This document shows, piece after piece, positions 24,837 through 34,107 of a stretch of DNA of 64,000 nt (positions within the stretch are counted from its first letter, which is position 1; the number at the start of each line of letters is the position of its first letter). The notes beneath the pieces are model-generated. The model saw nothing but the letters and a program-made list of their open reading frames with translations. It made no database searches and was not told the DNA's origin. A program made the translations under genes and the position numbers. The DNA comes from an uncultured Lachnospiraceae bacterium (GTDB lineage: Bacteria; Bacillota; Clostridia; Lachnospirales; Lachnospiraceae), in the NCBI GenBank assembly GCA_949840465.1, contig CATKXE010000008.1:1-64000 (forward strand). Direction: 5' to 3'.

Positions 24837-26069
24837 CTAAGAGAACTCCCTTGTCAGCAATACATCCTCCGTCAGCAGTTCTTCCACAGTCCCCAATCCC
24901 AGTTCATCCAGCACTTTCCGAACATATGGATTTTCAAGGGGAGTGCCATACCGGGCATTAGCGGCATAAATATCCACATGCTTCGTCCCTTCCTCTGCGT
25001 TTAAAATAGCCTTAGGGCCTCCCACACAGCCGCCCACGCAGCCCATCCCTTCGAAAAAATTGGCGTCCGTTTTTCCCTCTTTAAGCCTGCGGATCATTTC
25101 CATGCATGCTTTTGTGCCGTTGGCCTGTTCGGCACGAACATGGATTTCCCGGTCCGGGCGAAGCTGGTCCACCATCTCGGATACCGCCTGGCTCACTCCG
25201 CCTGTTCTTGCATAGAGCCTGCCTGCTTTTGATGCATGCTCCTTCTCCATATCCGCCAGCTGCTCCGGATGGATGTCCGCCGCTTGGAAAATATCTCTCA
25301 ATTCCTGAAATGTCAGCACATAGTCCACCGCATCCGCAATATCCGATTCCCTTGCCTCCTTCTTTTTCGCCAGGCAGGGACCTGCGAATACGGTAACCGC
25401 ATCCGGGTGGATCCGCTTGATCATACGGCCGCAGGCCACCATGGGGGACACGGCTCCCGGCACATGCGGCATCAGTTCCTGATAAATCTTGCGGATCATA
25501 GAAATCCAGATAGGGCAGCAACAGCTGGTCAGCTGAAAATCTCCGGTATTCTGCACATGCCGGTCAAATTCCAGGGCTTCCTTTAACGTCAATATATCCG
25601 CAAACAAGGCAACCTCCACCATTCCGGTAAATCCCAGGGCCTTAAACGCTGTCCGAAGCTGCCCGGGCGTGACTCTGTCACTGAACTGCCCGAAAAATGC
25701 CGGCGCCACCATCATATAGGCAGGTCCCTTTGCCTCCCTCACTGCCTTCATTGCCGGAAGCACATCTCTGCCTGCAGTCAGCCGCCCATCCTTACATGCC
25801 TCAATACACGCCTCGCAGCCGGTACACAGTTCCGGGTCAATGTACAGCTTTCCCTCCGTATCCCACCGGATTGCATCGAATATACAGCTGTTTTGGCACG
25901 CTTTCTCATAAGAGCAGCGCTGACACTCATCCACGGGGAGGACTGCCGCATATTTTTCGGGGTGAAGCAGGCAGTCCAGATGGTATGGGTCATATTCCGG
26001 GGGCAGCGGCCTGTCCAACGATATTTTCCTCTTAAGAACGTCCTGATAAAGTTCGTCGAATGTTTTCAT
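24837..26069 (-). CDS. [FeFe]-hydrogenase-like iron-sulfur protein
   Basis: 410 residues from the ATG at 26069 (AAGGA 11 bp upstream). Two [4Fe-4S] ferredoxin-like clusters are predicted: Cys49/52/58/62 and Cys82/85/88/92 (CTGCEACIEAC). The H-cluster domain follows with all three signature loops: L1 SCCCPIW (182-188), L2 AGPCLAKKKEA (Cys232) and L3 EGMGCVGGCVGG (Cys344, Cys348). L1 has one Cys more than the usual TSCCPxW. With all cluster ligands kept it could catalyse H2/ferredoxin chemistry or act as a redox sensor; accessory maturases are not in the window. It lies directly upstream of the shell-protein operon on the same strand. Confidence 0.88.
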   Translation of the reverse strand: MKTFDELYQDVLKRKISLDRPLPPEYDPYHLDCLLHPEKYAAVLPVDECQRCSYEKACQNSCIFDAIRWDTEGKLYIDPELCTGCEACIEACKDGRLTAGRDVLPAMKAVREAKGPAYMMVAPAFFGQFSDRVTPGQLRTAFKALGFTGMVEVALFADILTLKEALEFDRHVQNTGDFQLTSCCCPIWISMIRKIYQELMPHVPGAVSPMVACGRMIKRIHPDAVTVFAGPCLAKKKEARESDIADAVDYVLTFQELRDIFQAADIHPEQLADMEKEHASKAGRLYARTGGVSQAVSEMVDQLRPDREIHVRAEQANGTKACMEMIRRLKEGKTDANFFEGMGCVGGCVGGPKAILNAEEGTKHVDIYAANARYGTPLENPYVRKVLDELGLGTVEELLTEDVLLTREFS

Positions 26070-26109
26070 AGCATTGTGAATCCTTTCTTCAAATGAGCAA
26101 ATCAATGAT

Positions 26110-26177
26110 ATAAGCCGCCGCAAAACTCTTGACGCTCTATTCTCCGCAGGGAGTATAGAGCGGGTTTTGCCGCTTAT
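26110..26177 (-). promoter_or_regulatory. long nested stem-loop upstream of the hydrogenase-like gene
   Basis: Nested inverted repeats ATAAGC/GCTTAT, GCAAAAC/GTTTTGC and GCTCTAT.CTCC/GGGAG.ATAGAGC make a stem of about 68 nt. It sits 40 bp before the start codon, just after TATA-rich sequence (26178-26190) that could hold the promoter. It could be an operator or an RNA element of the 5' leader. The rest of the 270-bp spacer up to 26341 shows nothing else convincing. Confidence 0.5.
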
Positions 26178-26341
26178 ACTATAGTATTATGTTCAAAAAA
26201 GGAAGTTCTATAGCTATGTTTCCAGATATTTTCCATATCATACAAAGCCCCGATCCTCTGAAAAACTGTCGGTTGGTAATCTCCGTGTCATCCTCTCCCG
26301 GCATTATATTTTTTATGACTCAGGTGATATAGCATGTACGC

Positions 26342-27043
26342 CTATAGATTCCTTCTCTCTATCCGATCCATGATCCCGTCCACATCAACTCCCGGATGGG
26401 TCAGATACATCCGGCACACCTGTTCCGTAAATTTTTCATCAATCTGATGCCGGGCAGCAATCTCCGAAATGCTTTTTCCGGCGTCAATTTCCATCATAAT
26501 TTCCTGAATCAGCCTGTATCTGTCTTTTTCCGGTACTTTTACCGGCTCTTCCTTCGCAGACGCAGGGGATGTGAAGTCGATTTTCTCCACTTCCAGGCGG
26601 CGCGCAGCCGGATAGAGGGTCAGAACCATCATTGTGACCGGAAGACGAAACCGTTTAGGGCCGCAACTCCCGGGATTCAGAAATCTTATTTGCCCATCAT
26701 TTTCTTCGTCCGTCAAACTATGTGAATGTCCAAAGGCAACTATATCCGCCCCTTTCAGATCCTTACGGATATGTTTCTGATCGTGTACCATGTAGATATG
26801 AAATCCAAACAGCTCCACATCCAGTTCTTCCGGCAATTCTTCTGGAAATTCGTCTATCCGCCTCCCGTCCACATTGCCCCGGACTGCATAGGTGTCCGCT
26901 ATTACTTTAAGCCGGAGGAGGATTTCAGGCTTCCCGATGTCACCTGCGTGCAAAATCGCCTCGCAGGTTCTTACTATCTCTTCCACTTCCTGCCGCAGCA
27001 TACCATGTGTATCTGAAATTAATGCGATTCGATGTGATTCCAT
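26342..27043 (-). CDS. YfcE/MJ0936-type metallophosphoesterase
   Basis: 233 residues. The N-terminal about 150 form a small calcineurin-like phosphodiesterase with metal-binding motifs ISDTHG (residue 9 on), HAGDIG, RGNVDG, HDQK and FGHSH, and FLNPGSC. The C-terminal about 80 residues are an extra helical region (EKDRYRLIQEIMMEIDAGKSISEIAARHQID) resembling a helix-turn-helix-like segment, not part of the usual family. The substrate cannot be predicted. It is encoded just downstream of the Wadjet operon on the same strand. Confidence 0.88.
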   Translation of the reverse strand: MESHRIALISDTHGMLRQEVEEIVRTCEAILHAGDIGKPEILLRLKVIADTYAVRGNVDGRRIDEFPEELPEELDVELFGFHIYMVHDQKHIRKDLKGADIVAFGHSHSLTDEENDGQIRFLNPGSCGPKRFRLPVTMMVLTLYPAARRLEVEKIDFTSPASAKEEPVKVPEKDRYRLIQEIMMEIDAGKSISEIAARHQIDEKFTEQVCRMYLTHPGVDVDGIMDRIERRNL

Positions 27044-27151
27044 TCTGATACTCCTTATCCTCCTGACGGGTCTGCATGGAACTCCGATGGTTCGTTTTTA
27101 TACAACTATCTGTGACCGCGGTCATTGAAGCAGGCTGTTCCGTCAGCCGGA

Positions 27152-30100
27152 TCAGAACACCAATTCCTGCTGCTCCACCACTTCAATCTGCGACGCCACC
27201 ATAACCTCCGGCTCCTCCCCGCGCAGATGGTTCGCCTTTAAATACTGCATCCCGTTCCTGAGGCTTGCCGCGATCAGGTTAAGCACATAAATATTGTCAA
27301 ACCGGTTGTAGATCGTGTCGCCGCCCAGCCCGGTCAGGCAAATGAGCTGTGTATTCGTCTTTTTTGCCACATCCATCAGGGGTTTAAGAAGGTGGGCCGC
27401 ATTGGTCTGCGCAAATGGATTGTCCATGAGCATCACTTTTCCCTCATTGCGGTCTGCAAAAATGTCCGTCTCGTCCTTCCGCATGTAATAGAGCAGACTG
27501 GACAGGATGACAAATGCCGACAGGAATCCCTCGCCGCCGGAGTTCCTTGCCACTTCTGCCCAGGTAATGGGATACTCCCTCTGAGCCTCAATCTTGTAGA
27601 GCCGGATCTGGACATTGCCGATGCCCACGACCAGATCGTAGAGGTTCTTTGTGGTCATCTGTGTACCGAAATATTCCTGCGCGTTTTCATTTTGCTCAAA
27701 GATACCGATGCCCTTCTGGGTAAGCTCCTCAATCAGATCCTGAAGGCGGATATGATAGATATTTTCATTTTCTTCCCACTGGGGAAGCTGTATTTTCAGC
27801 ATTTTCACTGCCCGCTCCCGGATGGTAATGGTGGAATTCTGGTCAATCCTGCCCAGATTCTTGTGTACCTCCTGAAGATAGTCCTCCAAAAGCTCCACGA
27901 TCTTTTGTTTCTCCTTTTCCACCACAGAAATATCTACTTCCAGTTTCTCCATCAGGCTGTCGTAAGACTGGATGGTGGTGTCAAGCTGCCTCTGCACCTG
28001 CGCGGCCTCATCGGAAAGCTCCAGCATGGCCTCCAGTGGTTTCTTATAATACTCCTCCTGAAAATGCCCGTCGCGTACAATCTGGTTCAACACGCGGATT
28101 AACCGCTCCTTCCCCTCCTGCCGGGATTTCACGCACTGATTGTAATCCCGGATCAGGACGCCCTTGAAATTCCGAAGTTCCTTCGCTTCCATTTCTGAAA
28201 AATCCTGCTCCCATGCAACCGGCTCTTTCTGCTCAAATGCGCTGTATTCCGCCAGGGCGGTCAGATTTTCATTCAGGCTCTGCAAATGGCCCTGCAGCCT
28301 GAGCGCAGAGTTTTTAAGCCCCTTTTCCTGATACCGGAGCTGATTTTTTCTGGATTCAAAATCCTGATTCTGGATTGCCGCCCTGGGCAGCGGCTCTTCT
28401 TTGCCGCAATCTGTACGCATCCGTTTCAGCAGGTCTTCCTTCTGCTGTGTGGTAACGGCAATCCTCTTGTCCTCCTCATTCCACAGAGACTGCCTGACTT
28501 GCGTCTTCATCCGCCGGTCTTCCAGAAGGGTCTCCTGATGTGCCTCTTCCTTCTTATTATAGGAAACGTCCCGCCATGCATATTTTGGCAGACCGTATTT
28601 ATCACGCTTATCCTGTAAATCCTGCTCCGCCTTTTTATACCGTTTTGCGCTTTGCTGCTCCCTGCGCTCCAGCTCCTGGATTTCCAGGGAAACGCTGGCC
28701 GTGATCGCCGCATATCTGGCTTCCATGTCGGAGACGATTTTCTTGAGTTCCGGCAGCGCCGAACCGGGAAATTGCTCTGTGGCAAACGCCTGATCTACCG
28801 GGCTCCCTGCCGCTGTATGTTTGGGTGAATCGCCCTTTGCCGCCTCCCACAGCCCTTTCCAGTCTTTCCCCCCCGTCTCCAAAAGTTCCCCGTATTCCTC
28901 ATACCTCCCGTACCGGCGCGCCAGACCGTCAAGTTCCTCATCCTGCCGCAGCAGTACGTCCCGCTCCGATTCCAGCGTGCGCTGGCGGTTCTGTAGTTTT
29001 TCCAATTTTTCTTTGGTAAGTTTCTGCTTTTCTGTCAGCTTCCAGATTTCCTTCCGGCATAGTTCCAACTCCTGACGGTAACGGACGTACTCCCCGTAAG
29101 CCCTGCACAGTTCTTCAAAATCCTCCTGCCTCCGCTGCTGCCGCTCCATCTCCCTGTCAGCCCTGCGGACGTCCTGCTCATATCCGTCCATCTGCGTTTT
29201 CAGCTCCGATATCTCCTGAGAAACAAAACGGATCTCTTCCTCCGTTTTCCCGATCCGGCCTGAAAGCTCCTCTAAGCACTTCTCGTTGGCGTCATAGTTT
29301 TCCCGGCTCACCGACTGGTTTTTCACCAGCTCCTGCCGCTCAAAATACTGCCGGTATTCTTCCTGCCGGATCTGGATCGCCTCCTGCTTCCGGACAATCT
29401 GACGCTCTTTCTCCTCCACCAGCCCACGCAGTTTTTCCTCGTCCAAAAGATTTTCATTGAACAGGACATAGAAGCTGACGCCCTGAAACCTGCAGAGAGT
29501 TCCTTCCCCTTTCCTTTCCCGGTTTTCCAGATACTCCCGCAGGATGATCGGAATCGGGAATGAGGTGCATATATTTCCCGGATGGTGAGACAGTTTCTTT
29601 AGCTCCTGTTCGGATAAGATCAGCGCATAAGGCAGGAACGGATGGCAGCGCACCAGTTCCAGATTTTCCTGTTCCGGATACCCGTTTTTCTTCAGCCATT
29701 CCATCCCGTACACAAATTGAATCCCAAGCCCCGCAAACTCCGCTTCCAAATCTTTCGGCAGTTCCAGTACCTGCCCCTTTGTCAGCCGCTGATACTCTTT
29801 TCGCAGGGCGTCCTCTTCCTTTTCCAGATTCCGGCGGAGATTGGAAATCTCCGAAAGCTTCCGCTTTGATGCATGCAGTATTTTTTCTGTGGCAAATAAC
29901 TCCTGTTCCTTCAGATCCAAATATTTTAAAATGACCTTGCGCGCTTCCAGTTCTTCCCTGTATTTTTGCCGGGTACGCTCCTTATGCTCCCGCTCTGCCT
30001 TTGCCCGGATCTGCTGCTCCCGCAAATCGGCCAGTTTCCGCTCCTGTCTGCGCCTGTTTTCCCTTGCCGCCTCTAAGGACTTCTTCTTTTTCAACCGCTC

Positions 30101-31684
30101 CCGTCCCAGCTCCTCCGTCTTACGCTGGCAAGATTTCCGGAAAATCTCCAAAGCGCCCGGTTCGTATTCGCCCAGAATATTACGCACAAACTGTTCCTGA
30201 TACCGTGTATTGAACTGCTCCTCGTGACGGTCATAGGACTGCACCCGGCTCTTTAACGCCCCTTCTTCACCGGCCTTTGCCCGAAGCGTTTCCTCCTGCG
30301 TGGCTGCGGTCTTCTTTTCTCTGGCGATCTCCTCTTTTGCCTGCAAGGTAAGCCTCCGGTTTCCCTCCTGTTTTAGACGGTTCCCTTCCATCTCTTTTTC
30401 ATAATGGCATCGCAGCACATAACCAAGACGGTTCCGCTCCGGCTCCAGATCCAGATTCTTCTCCTGCGCCAGCCTAAGCCGCTGCAGCGCCTGATCCCAC
30501 TCCGCTTTTTCCTCATCCACAATCCTCTGCTGCTTCGCACAGTCAAACAAGCGGAGTCTTTTTTCAATCTCCTGTGCTTCCCGTTCCAGAGCTTCCTTTT
30601 CTATGGTGATCATATCCCTGTTGCTCAGATGGAAGCGCGTCTGTTCCTCCAGCTGATGGATCTCGCCGGACAATTTCTCATACTCAATATGCGCGATCTG
30701 TGCGGACACATCCTCAATCTGCGTCAATATGCCCTGATGCTCGTCGTTTGCGGCTGCATGCATACGTTCCAGCTCTGCGATAAAATGCGCGATCAGGTTC
30801 TCCTGTTCTTCTTCCTTCTGCTCCCCTTCCCGGTAAACCGAAAGCGCCTCCCGAATCCTCCCGGCCTCCTGCTTAAACAGCCGGATGGTGTCCCTGCGCT
30901 TAATTTTGGAACGGTTGTCTTTATACTGGCCCACGTATTTTTCCAGGATAGACTGAAATTCCTTCATGCGGTTCTTCTCTTTATTCAGCTTGCTCTCCAC
31001 TGCGTCCAGAAACCATTTTTCCACAAGCCCTTTCTCGTCCCTGCAATCGGAAAACAATTCGGAAAGACCCGACTCCCTGAGGTTGATTTTTTTGATGATG
31101 CTTTCCCATTCTTTATAATAAATCTGGTACTCCTGCAATTTATCAAAATATTGCCTTGACTGGGCCGCATTGTTCATATCATAGTAGAAAAAGCAGAGAG
31201 AGCGATCCCGTTTATAGCTCTCGAACATCTGACGGCAGGCGGAAAAATTTTTCAGGACAATCTCCTTTTTCCCTTTCTCCACCACCGGAAGATGATGGAT
31301 ATCCTGAAGGCAGGGAGACTTGTATTCGCAGATAAAGTTCACCGTCTCCAGATCCTCCCCCGTTCCGTTCCCGGTATCCTGATTCTGCCGCACCATCATT
31401 CCGGTGAGTACAAAGCCTGCATGCTGGTCCAGCGCCCATTCCACCAGAATGAAGGAAGGCTTGCCCGTGGTAAAATAGCTTTCAAACGGGCGATCCTTTG
31501 CATCCCGGTAACGCTTATGGACAAAGGGAGCAGTCAGCATCTGCACCAGAACTGATTTTCCCCCGCCGTTTCGGAGGGAGATCAGAGTACTCTCCCCATG
31601 AAAATGAAAAGTTTCATCGCTGATGCGGATAGCATTGTTGTTATAATTAATATTGATCAAACGGGCTGCATTGAACTTGCTCAC
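27152..31684 (-). CDS. jetC: Wadjet JetC: SMC-like ATPase
   Basis: A 1510-residue SMC/MukB-like ATPase and motor of the plasmid-restricting Wadjet complex. The N-terminal head has Walker A RNGGGKS (residues 38-44). Two very long Glu/Gln/Arg-rich coiled-coil arms flank a hinge region. The C-terminal head has the ABC signature NSGGEGFLSAF and a Walker B-like VMLMDNPFAQT, in which Asn follows the Asp. The start is GTG overlapping the jetB stop (GTGA), preceded by AGGTGA. Known role: with JetA and JetB it extrudes DNA loops, and JetD then cuts small circular DNA. Last gene of the operon. Confidence 0.93.
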   Translation of the reverse strand: MSKFNAARLININYNNNAIRISDETFHFHGESTLISLRNGGGKSVLVQMLTAPFVHKRYRDAKDRPFESYFTTGKPSFILVEWALDQHAGFVLTGMMVRQNQDTGNGTGEDLETVNFICEYKSPCLQDIHHLPVVEKGKKEIVLKNFSACRQMFESYKRDRSLCFFYYDMNNAAQSRQYFDKLQEYQIYYKEWESIIKKINLRESGLSELFSDCRDEKGLVEKWFLDAVESKLNKEKNRMKEFQSILEKYVGQYKDNRSKIKRRDTIRLFKQEAGRIREALSVYREGEQKEEEQENLIAHFIAELERMHAAANDEHQGILTQIEDVSAQIAHIEYEKLSGEIHQLEEQTRFHLSNRDMITIEKEALEREAQEIEKRLRLFDCAKQQRIVDEEKAEWDQALQRLRLAQEKNLDLEPERNRLGYVLRCHYEKEMEGNRLKQEGNRRLTLQAKEEIAREKKTAATQEETLRAKAGEEGALKSRVQSYDRHEEQFNTRYQEQFVRNILGEYEPGALEIFRKSCQRKTEELGRERLKKKKSLEAARENRRRQERKLADLREQQIRAKAEREHKERTRQKYREELEARKVILKYLDLKEQELFATEKILHASKRKLSEISNLRRNLEKEEDALRKEYQRLTKGQVLELPKDLEAEFAGLGIQFVYGMEWLKKNGYPEQENLELVRCHPFLPYALILSEQELKKLSHHPGNICTSFPIPIILREYLENRERKGEGTLCRFQGVSFYVLFNENLLDEEKLRGLVEEKERQIVRKQEAIQIRQEEYRQYFERQELVKNQSVSRENYDANEKCLEELSGRIGKTEEEIRFVSQEISELKTQMDGYEQDVRRADREMERQQRRQEDFEELCRAYGEYVRYRQELELCRKEIWKLTEKQKLTKEKLEKLQNRQRTLESERDVLLRQDEELDGLARRYGRYEEYGELLETGGKDWKGLWEAAKGDSPKHTAAGSPVDQAFATEQFPGSALPELKKIVSDMEARYAAITASVSLEIQELERREQQSAKRYKKAEQDLQDKRDKYGLPKYAWRDVSYNKKEEAHQETLLEDRRMKTQVRQSLWNEEDKRIAVTTQQKEDLLKRMRTDCGKEEPLPRAAIQNQDFESRKNQLRYQEKGLKNSALRLQGHLQSLNENLTALAEYSAFEQKEPVAWEQDFSEMEAKELRNFKGVLIRDYNQCVKSRQEGKERLIRVLNQIVRDGHFQEEYYKKPLEAMLELSDEAAQVQRQLDTTIQSYDSLMEKLEVDISVVEKEKQKIVELLEDYLQEVHKNLGRIDQNSTITIRERAVKMLKIQLPQWEENENIYHIRLQDLIEELTQKGIGIFEQNENAQEYFGTQMTTKNLYDLVVGIGNVQIRLYKIEAQREYPITWAEVARNSGGEGFLSAFVILSSLLYYMRKDETDIFADRNEGKVMLMDNPFAQTNAAHLLKPLMDVAKKTNTQLICLTGLGGDTIYNRFDNIYVLNLIAASLRNGMQYLKANHLRGEEPEVMVASQIEVVEQQELVF

Positions 31685-32421
31685 GACTCGTCACCTCGTT
31701 CCCGCGTTTCATTTTTCGCCGCTTCAAGTACCCGCAGCACCCTTTTATAATTGTTCTGGTTCAGCAGGTTCCAGTCCATGAAATTATCCAGCTTCTTTGT
31801 AGTCTTGATCATTTCATCCTGCTCCACGTATTCAATCAGCCCCTGTTTCTGCAAAAATGTCAGGATATGATGGAGAAACCCTTCCTTTGTCGTCCTTGCC
31901 CGAGAGCCTTTCTCGTCCGATTTCAGAGCTTCGTAAGCTTCCAGCATATTGGAAAATGCAATGCCCGCCCGTTCCTCCTCTTCCTCGGAGATCTGTTCCG
32001 CGCCCTCCTTAAGCCGCCTGGAAATACAGTTCTGCAGCTCGCCTGCCCGCATATACTCCCGCGCTTTACTGCTGCTTCCCTGCCCGTCAAAAAATTCCAC
32101 GAGAAGAGTCAGTATGACAAACTGGGACAAATAATAATCCTTATCCGTAGACGTGGATTTGCAGAGGACGGCTTTTAACTGTGCCTTGGAAAATCCAAGG
32201 AAATGGTTTTCTTCCTTTGGAATCAGGTAAATAACATTGCCGTAGCGCTCAATCGTACTCTTAGCCGCCTCCCCCTGGGATTTCACCAGATTCTGGATCT
32301 CCTCCTGCTGCGCGTATGCTTTGAACAACTGTCCCTCATCCTCTTCCCGCAGTTCATGATGCTCTAAAAGATAATAAAATATTTCCTGGCTTGTCCTGAT
32401 ATCCTCAAATTCATATGCCAT
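31681..32421 (-). CDS. jetB: Wadjet JetB: KITE-like subunit
   Basis: About 246 residues, rich in Glu/Leu helices (IRTSQEIFYYLLEHHELREED) with a C-terminal winged-helix-like segment (LHHILTFLQKQGLIEYVEQDEMIKTTKKLDNFMDWNLLN). Size, order and context match JetB of type III-like Wadjet (MukE/KITE analogue). The frame opens at GTG 32430, but the ATG at 32421 with AAAGGTGG upstream is preferred. The gene overlaps jetC by 4 bp and is separated from jetA by 56 bp that contain a dispersed repeat. Confidence 0.87.
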   Translation of the reverse strand: MAYEFEDIRTSQEIFYYLLEHHELREEDEGQLFKAYAQQEEIQNLVKSQGEAAKSTIERYGNVIYLIPKEENHFLGFSKAQLKAVLCKSTSTDKDYYLSQFVILTLLVEFFDGQGSSSKAREYMRAGELQNCISRRLKEGAEQISEEEEERAGIAFSNMLEAYEALKSDEKGSRARTTKEGFLHHILTFLQKQGLIEYVEQDEMIKTTKKLDNFMDWNLLNQNNYKRVLRVLEAAKNETRERGDES

Positions 32422-32438
32422 AAACCCCACCTTTCTTT

Positions 32439-32464
32439 ATTCCCGCGAAGCAACGAACCAAGCG
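32439..32464 (-). repeat. dispersed 26-bp repeat, copy B, between jetA and jetB
   Basis: On the minus strand this copy differs from copy A (198-223) by one base. It occupies half of the only real gap in the Wadjet operon. Confidence 0.65.
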
Positions 32465-32477
32465 GACATGTTTTTGT

Positions 32478-34106
32478 TCAAACAGCCTTCATTTTCACGC
32501 AAATCTTCACATCCGAGCATCGGATACTCTTCCTCTGCCCATCTTCACTCAGGATTCCCTCAAACGTCACCGCCCCCTTCTCTTCCAGGCGGCATACCGT
32601 GACCTTCTCCACAGCTTCCAGATCCGGATTCTCCTCCACAAGCTGCAGCAGCATTTCATTAAGCTGAAATTCCCCCTGCCGGTCCTGGATAAACTGGCTC
32701 CGCTCTTTTTTAAGCACAGCGATCTCCATCTCCCGGTTCCGGATCAGCTCCACCATAATCTCTTTGAAAATCTCTACATTGGGGATCAACGCATCCCGGA
32801 CTTCTGCGTCTTTGTCCGCTACCCTGCCTGCTTCTCCCAGTGTGATCTCCCCTGTCCCAGAACAGGCGGCCATCTTAAGAAGGCAGGTCAGGCTCTTTTC
32901 ATAGCGCTCAAGTTTTTCCCTGCGAAGCCTCTCCTGCTCTCTTTGCCACTGTTCCCCGTCAAAATCAAGCTGTTCCCCGATATCCTCCTCCATGCGCCTG
33001 CGAAGCGGCCTCTGCAGCTGAAATGCTTTATTCAGGTTATACCCTTTTTTTGCATCCTGATTAAACAAGGGCCGCAGGAAATATTCCAATTCCTCTAAAG
33101 CCGCCGACTTTTCCAATATTTTATCATATAATTCTGCCCGGAATGAAAAACGCCTGATCAGAGACATCCGGGTCAGGTTCTCCAGTTCTCTTGTGTACAG
33201 CGCTTTCAGATCCAGATGGCTGCCAAGAATCTTCTGGTGTTCGTCAATGGTACGGTTCAGATATTGCTCTATCTCCCGCAGGTTTTTAAGCTTTTCTTCC
33301 TCCTTGCCGCCAAGGCTCTTCACGTTGATGTTCGTCTCCTCCAGTTCCCGCACCCGGCTTTTCACCATTTCCCGGTAGTTCTGGAATTTTTTCTTCGTGT
33401 CGTCAATGGTCGCTAAATTTTCATGAAGAATCTTCTCATAATCACGGACTGAGTAATTCAGCGCATTCCGCCGGATCCTGCCCATTGCCTCCTGAATCTT
33501 CTGAAGCTGGATCCGAAGCAGGTTAAATACATTTTTAATATCATCGACCGCTTTGTCGTAGCTTTGCTTTTCCAGATGCAGCTGGAAAATAATCTCGTGG
33601 ACGGTCAGCTTCATATTATTTTCTATTTCCAGAGTTGCCAGCAAAAGATTGTATCCATCATCCGTGAGATAATAAGACGTGCGCCTGAAATCCTGATCGA
33701 TATAGACGATCTTGTTGGCCACATAGCTGATATGCATGCTCTGATAAGCATTCTGCCCAAAATCATAGCCGTCAAAATGCATGGCTCTTCCCTCATTGGA
33801 AAGAACCACATTGACAATAAAATCCCCCAGCCCCCGGCAGTCGTCATAGTTCATATCTTTTTTGAAATACTGGACGTTGACCGTGTCAATATAGGCTCCG
33901 ATATCGTCCATAGTACAGTTCTCTTCTTTGAGGGACTGCTCCATAATATAGAGCATCACCGCAAAAATCATATTGAACTGCTCGTCCGTCTTCTGGAAGC
34001 CAAGCTGCTTCCAGATCGTTTTCTGCAGGCTGTTCTGCAAAAGCACTGCATACAGCCCTACATTTTTCATTCTTTTTGGAAAATTCTTCAAAAATTCATA
34101 CTGCAT
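32478..34106 (-). CDS. jetA: Wadjet JetA: kleisin-like subunit
   Basis: A 542-residue, largely helical protein with a long central coiled coil (residues about 190-300). The N-terminus, FLKNFPKRMKNVGLYAVLL, is typical of JetA family proteins of type III-like Wadjet, which play the kleisin (MukF-like) role bridging the JetC heads. It starts 1 bp after the jetD stop codon (tight coupling). No enzymatic motif is expected or seen. Confidence 0.88.
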   Translation of the reverse strand: MQYEFLKNFPKRMKNVGLYAVLLQNSLQKTIWKQLGFQKTDEQFNMIFAVMLYIMEQSLKEENCTMDDIGAYIDTVNVQYFKKDMNYDDCRGLGDFIVNVVLSNEGRAMHFDGYDFGQNAYQSMHISYVANKIVYIDQDFRRTSYYLTDDGYNLLLATLEIENNMKLTVHEIIFQLHLEKQSYDKAVDDIKNVFNLLRIQLQKIQEAMGRIRRNALNYSVRDYEKILHENLATIDDTKKKFQNYREMVKSRVRELEETNINVKSLGGKEEEKLKNLREIEQYLNRTIDEHQKILGSHLDLKALYTRELENLTRMSLIRRFSFRAELYDKILEKSAALEELEYFLRPLFNQDAKKGYNLNKAFQLQRPLRRRMEEDIGEQLDFDGEQWQREQERLRREKLERYEKSLTCLLKMAACSGTGEITLGEAGRVADKDAEVRDALIPNVEIFKEIMVELIRNREMEIAVLKKERSQFIQDRQGEFQLNEMLLQLVEENPDLEAVEKVTVCRLEEKGAVTFEGILSEDGQRKSIRCSDVKICVKMKAV

Positions 34107-34107
34107 C

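Noticed and set aside
26189..26332. Plus-strand 47-codon ORF (starts MFKKGSS) upstream of the phosphoesterase end
   Set aside because: No ribosome binding site, no conserved motif; likely chance in an AT-rich spacer.
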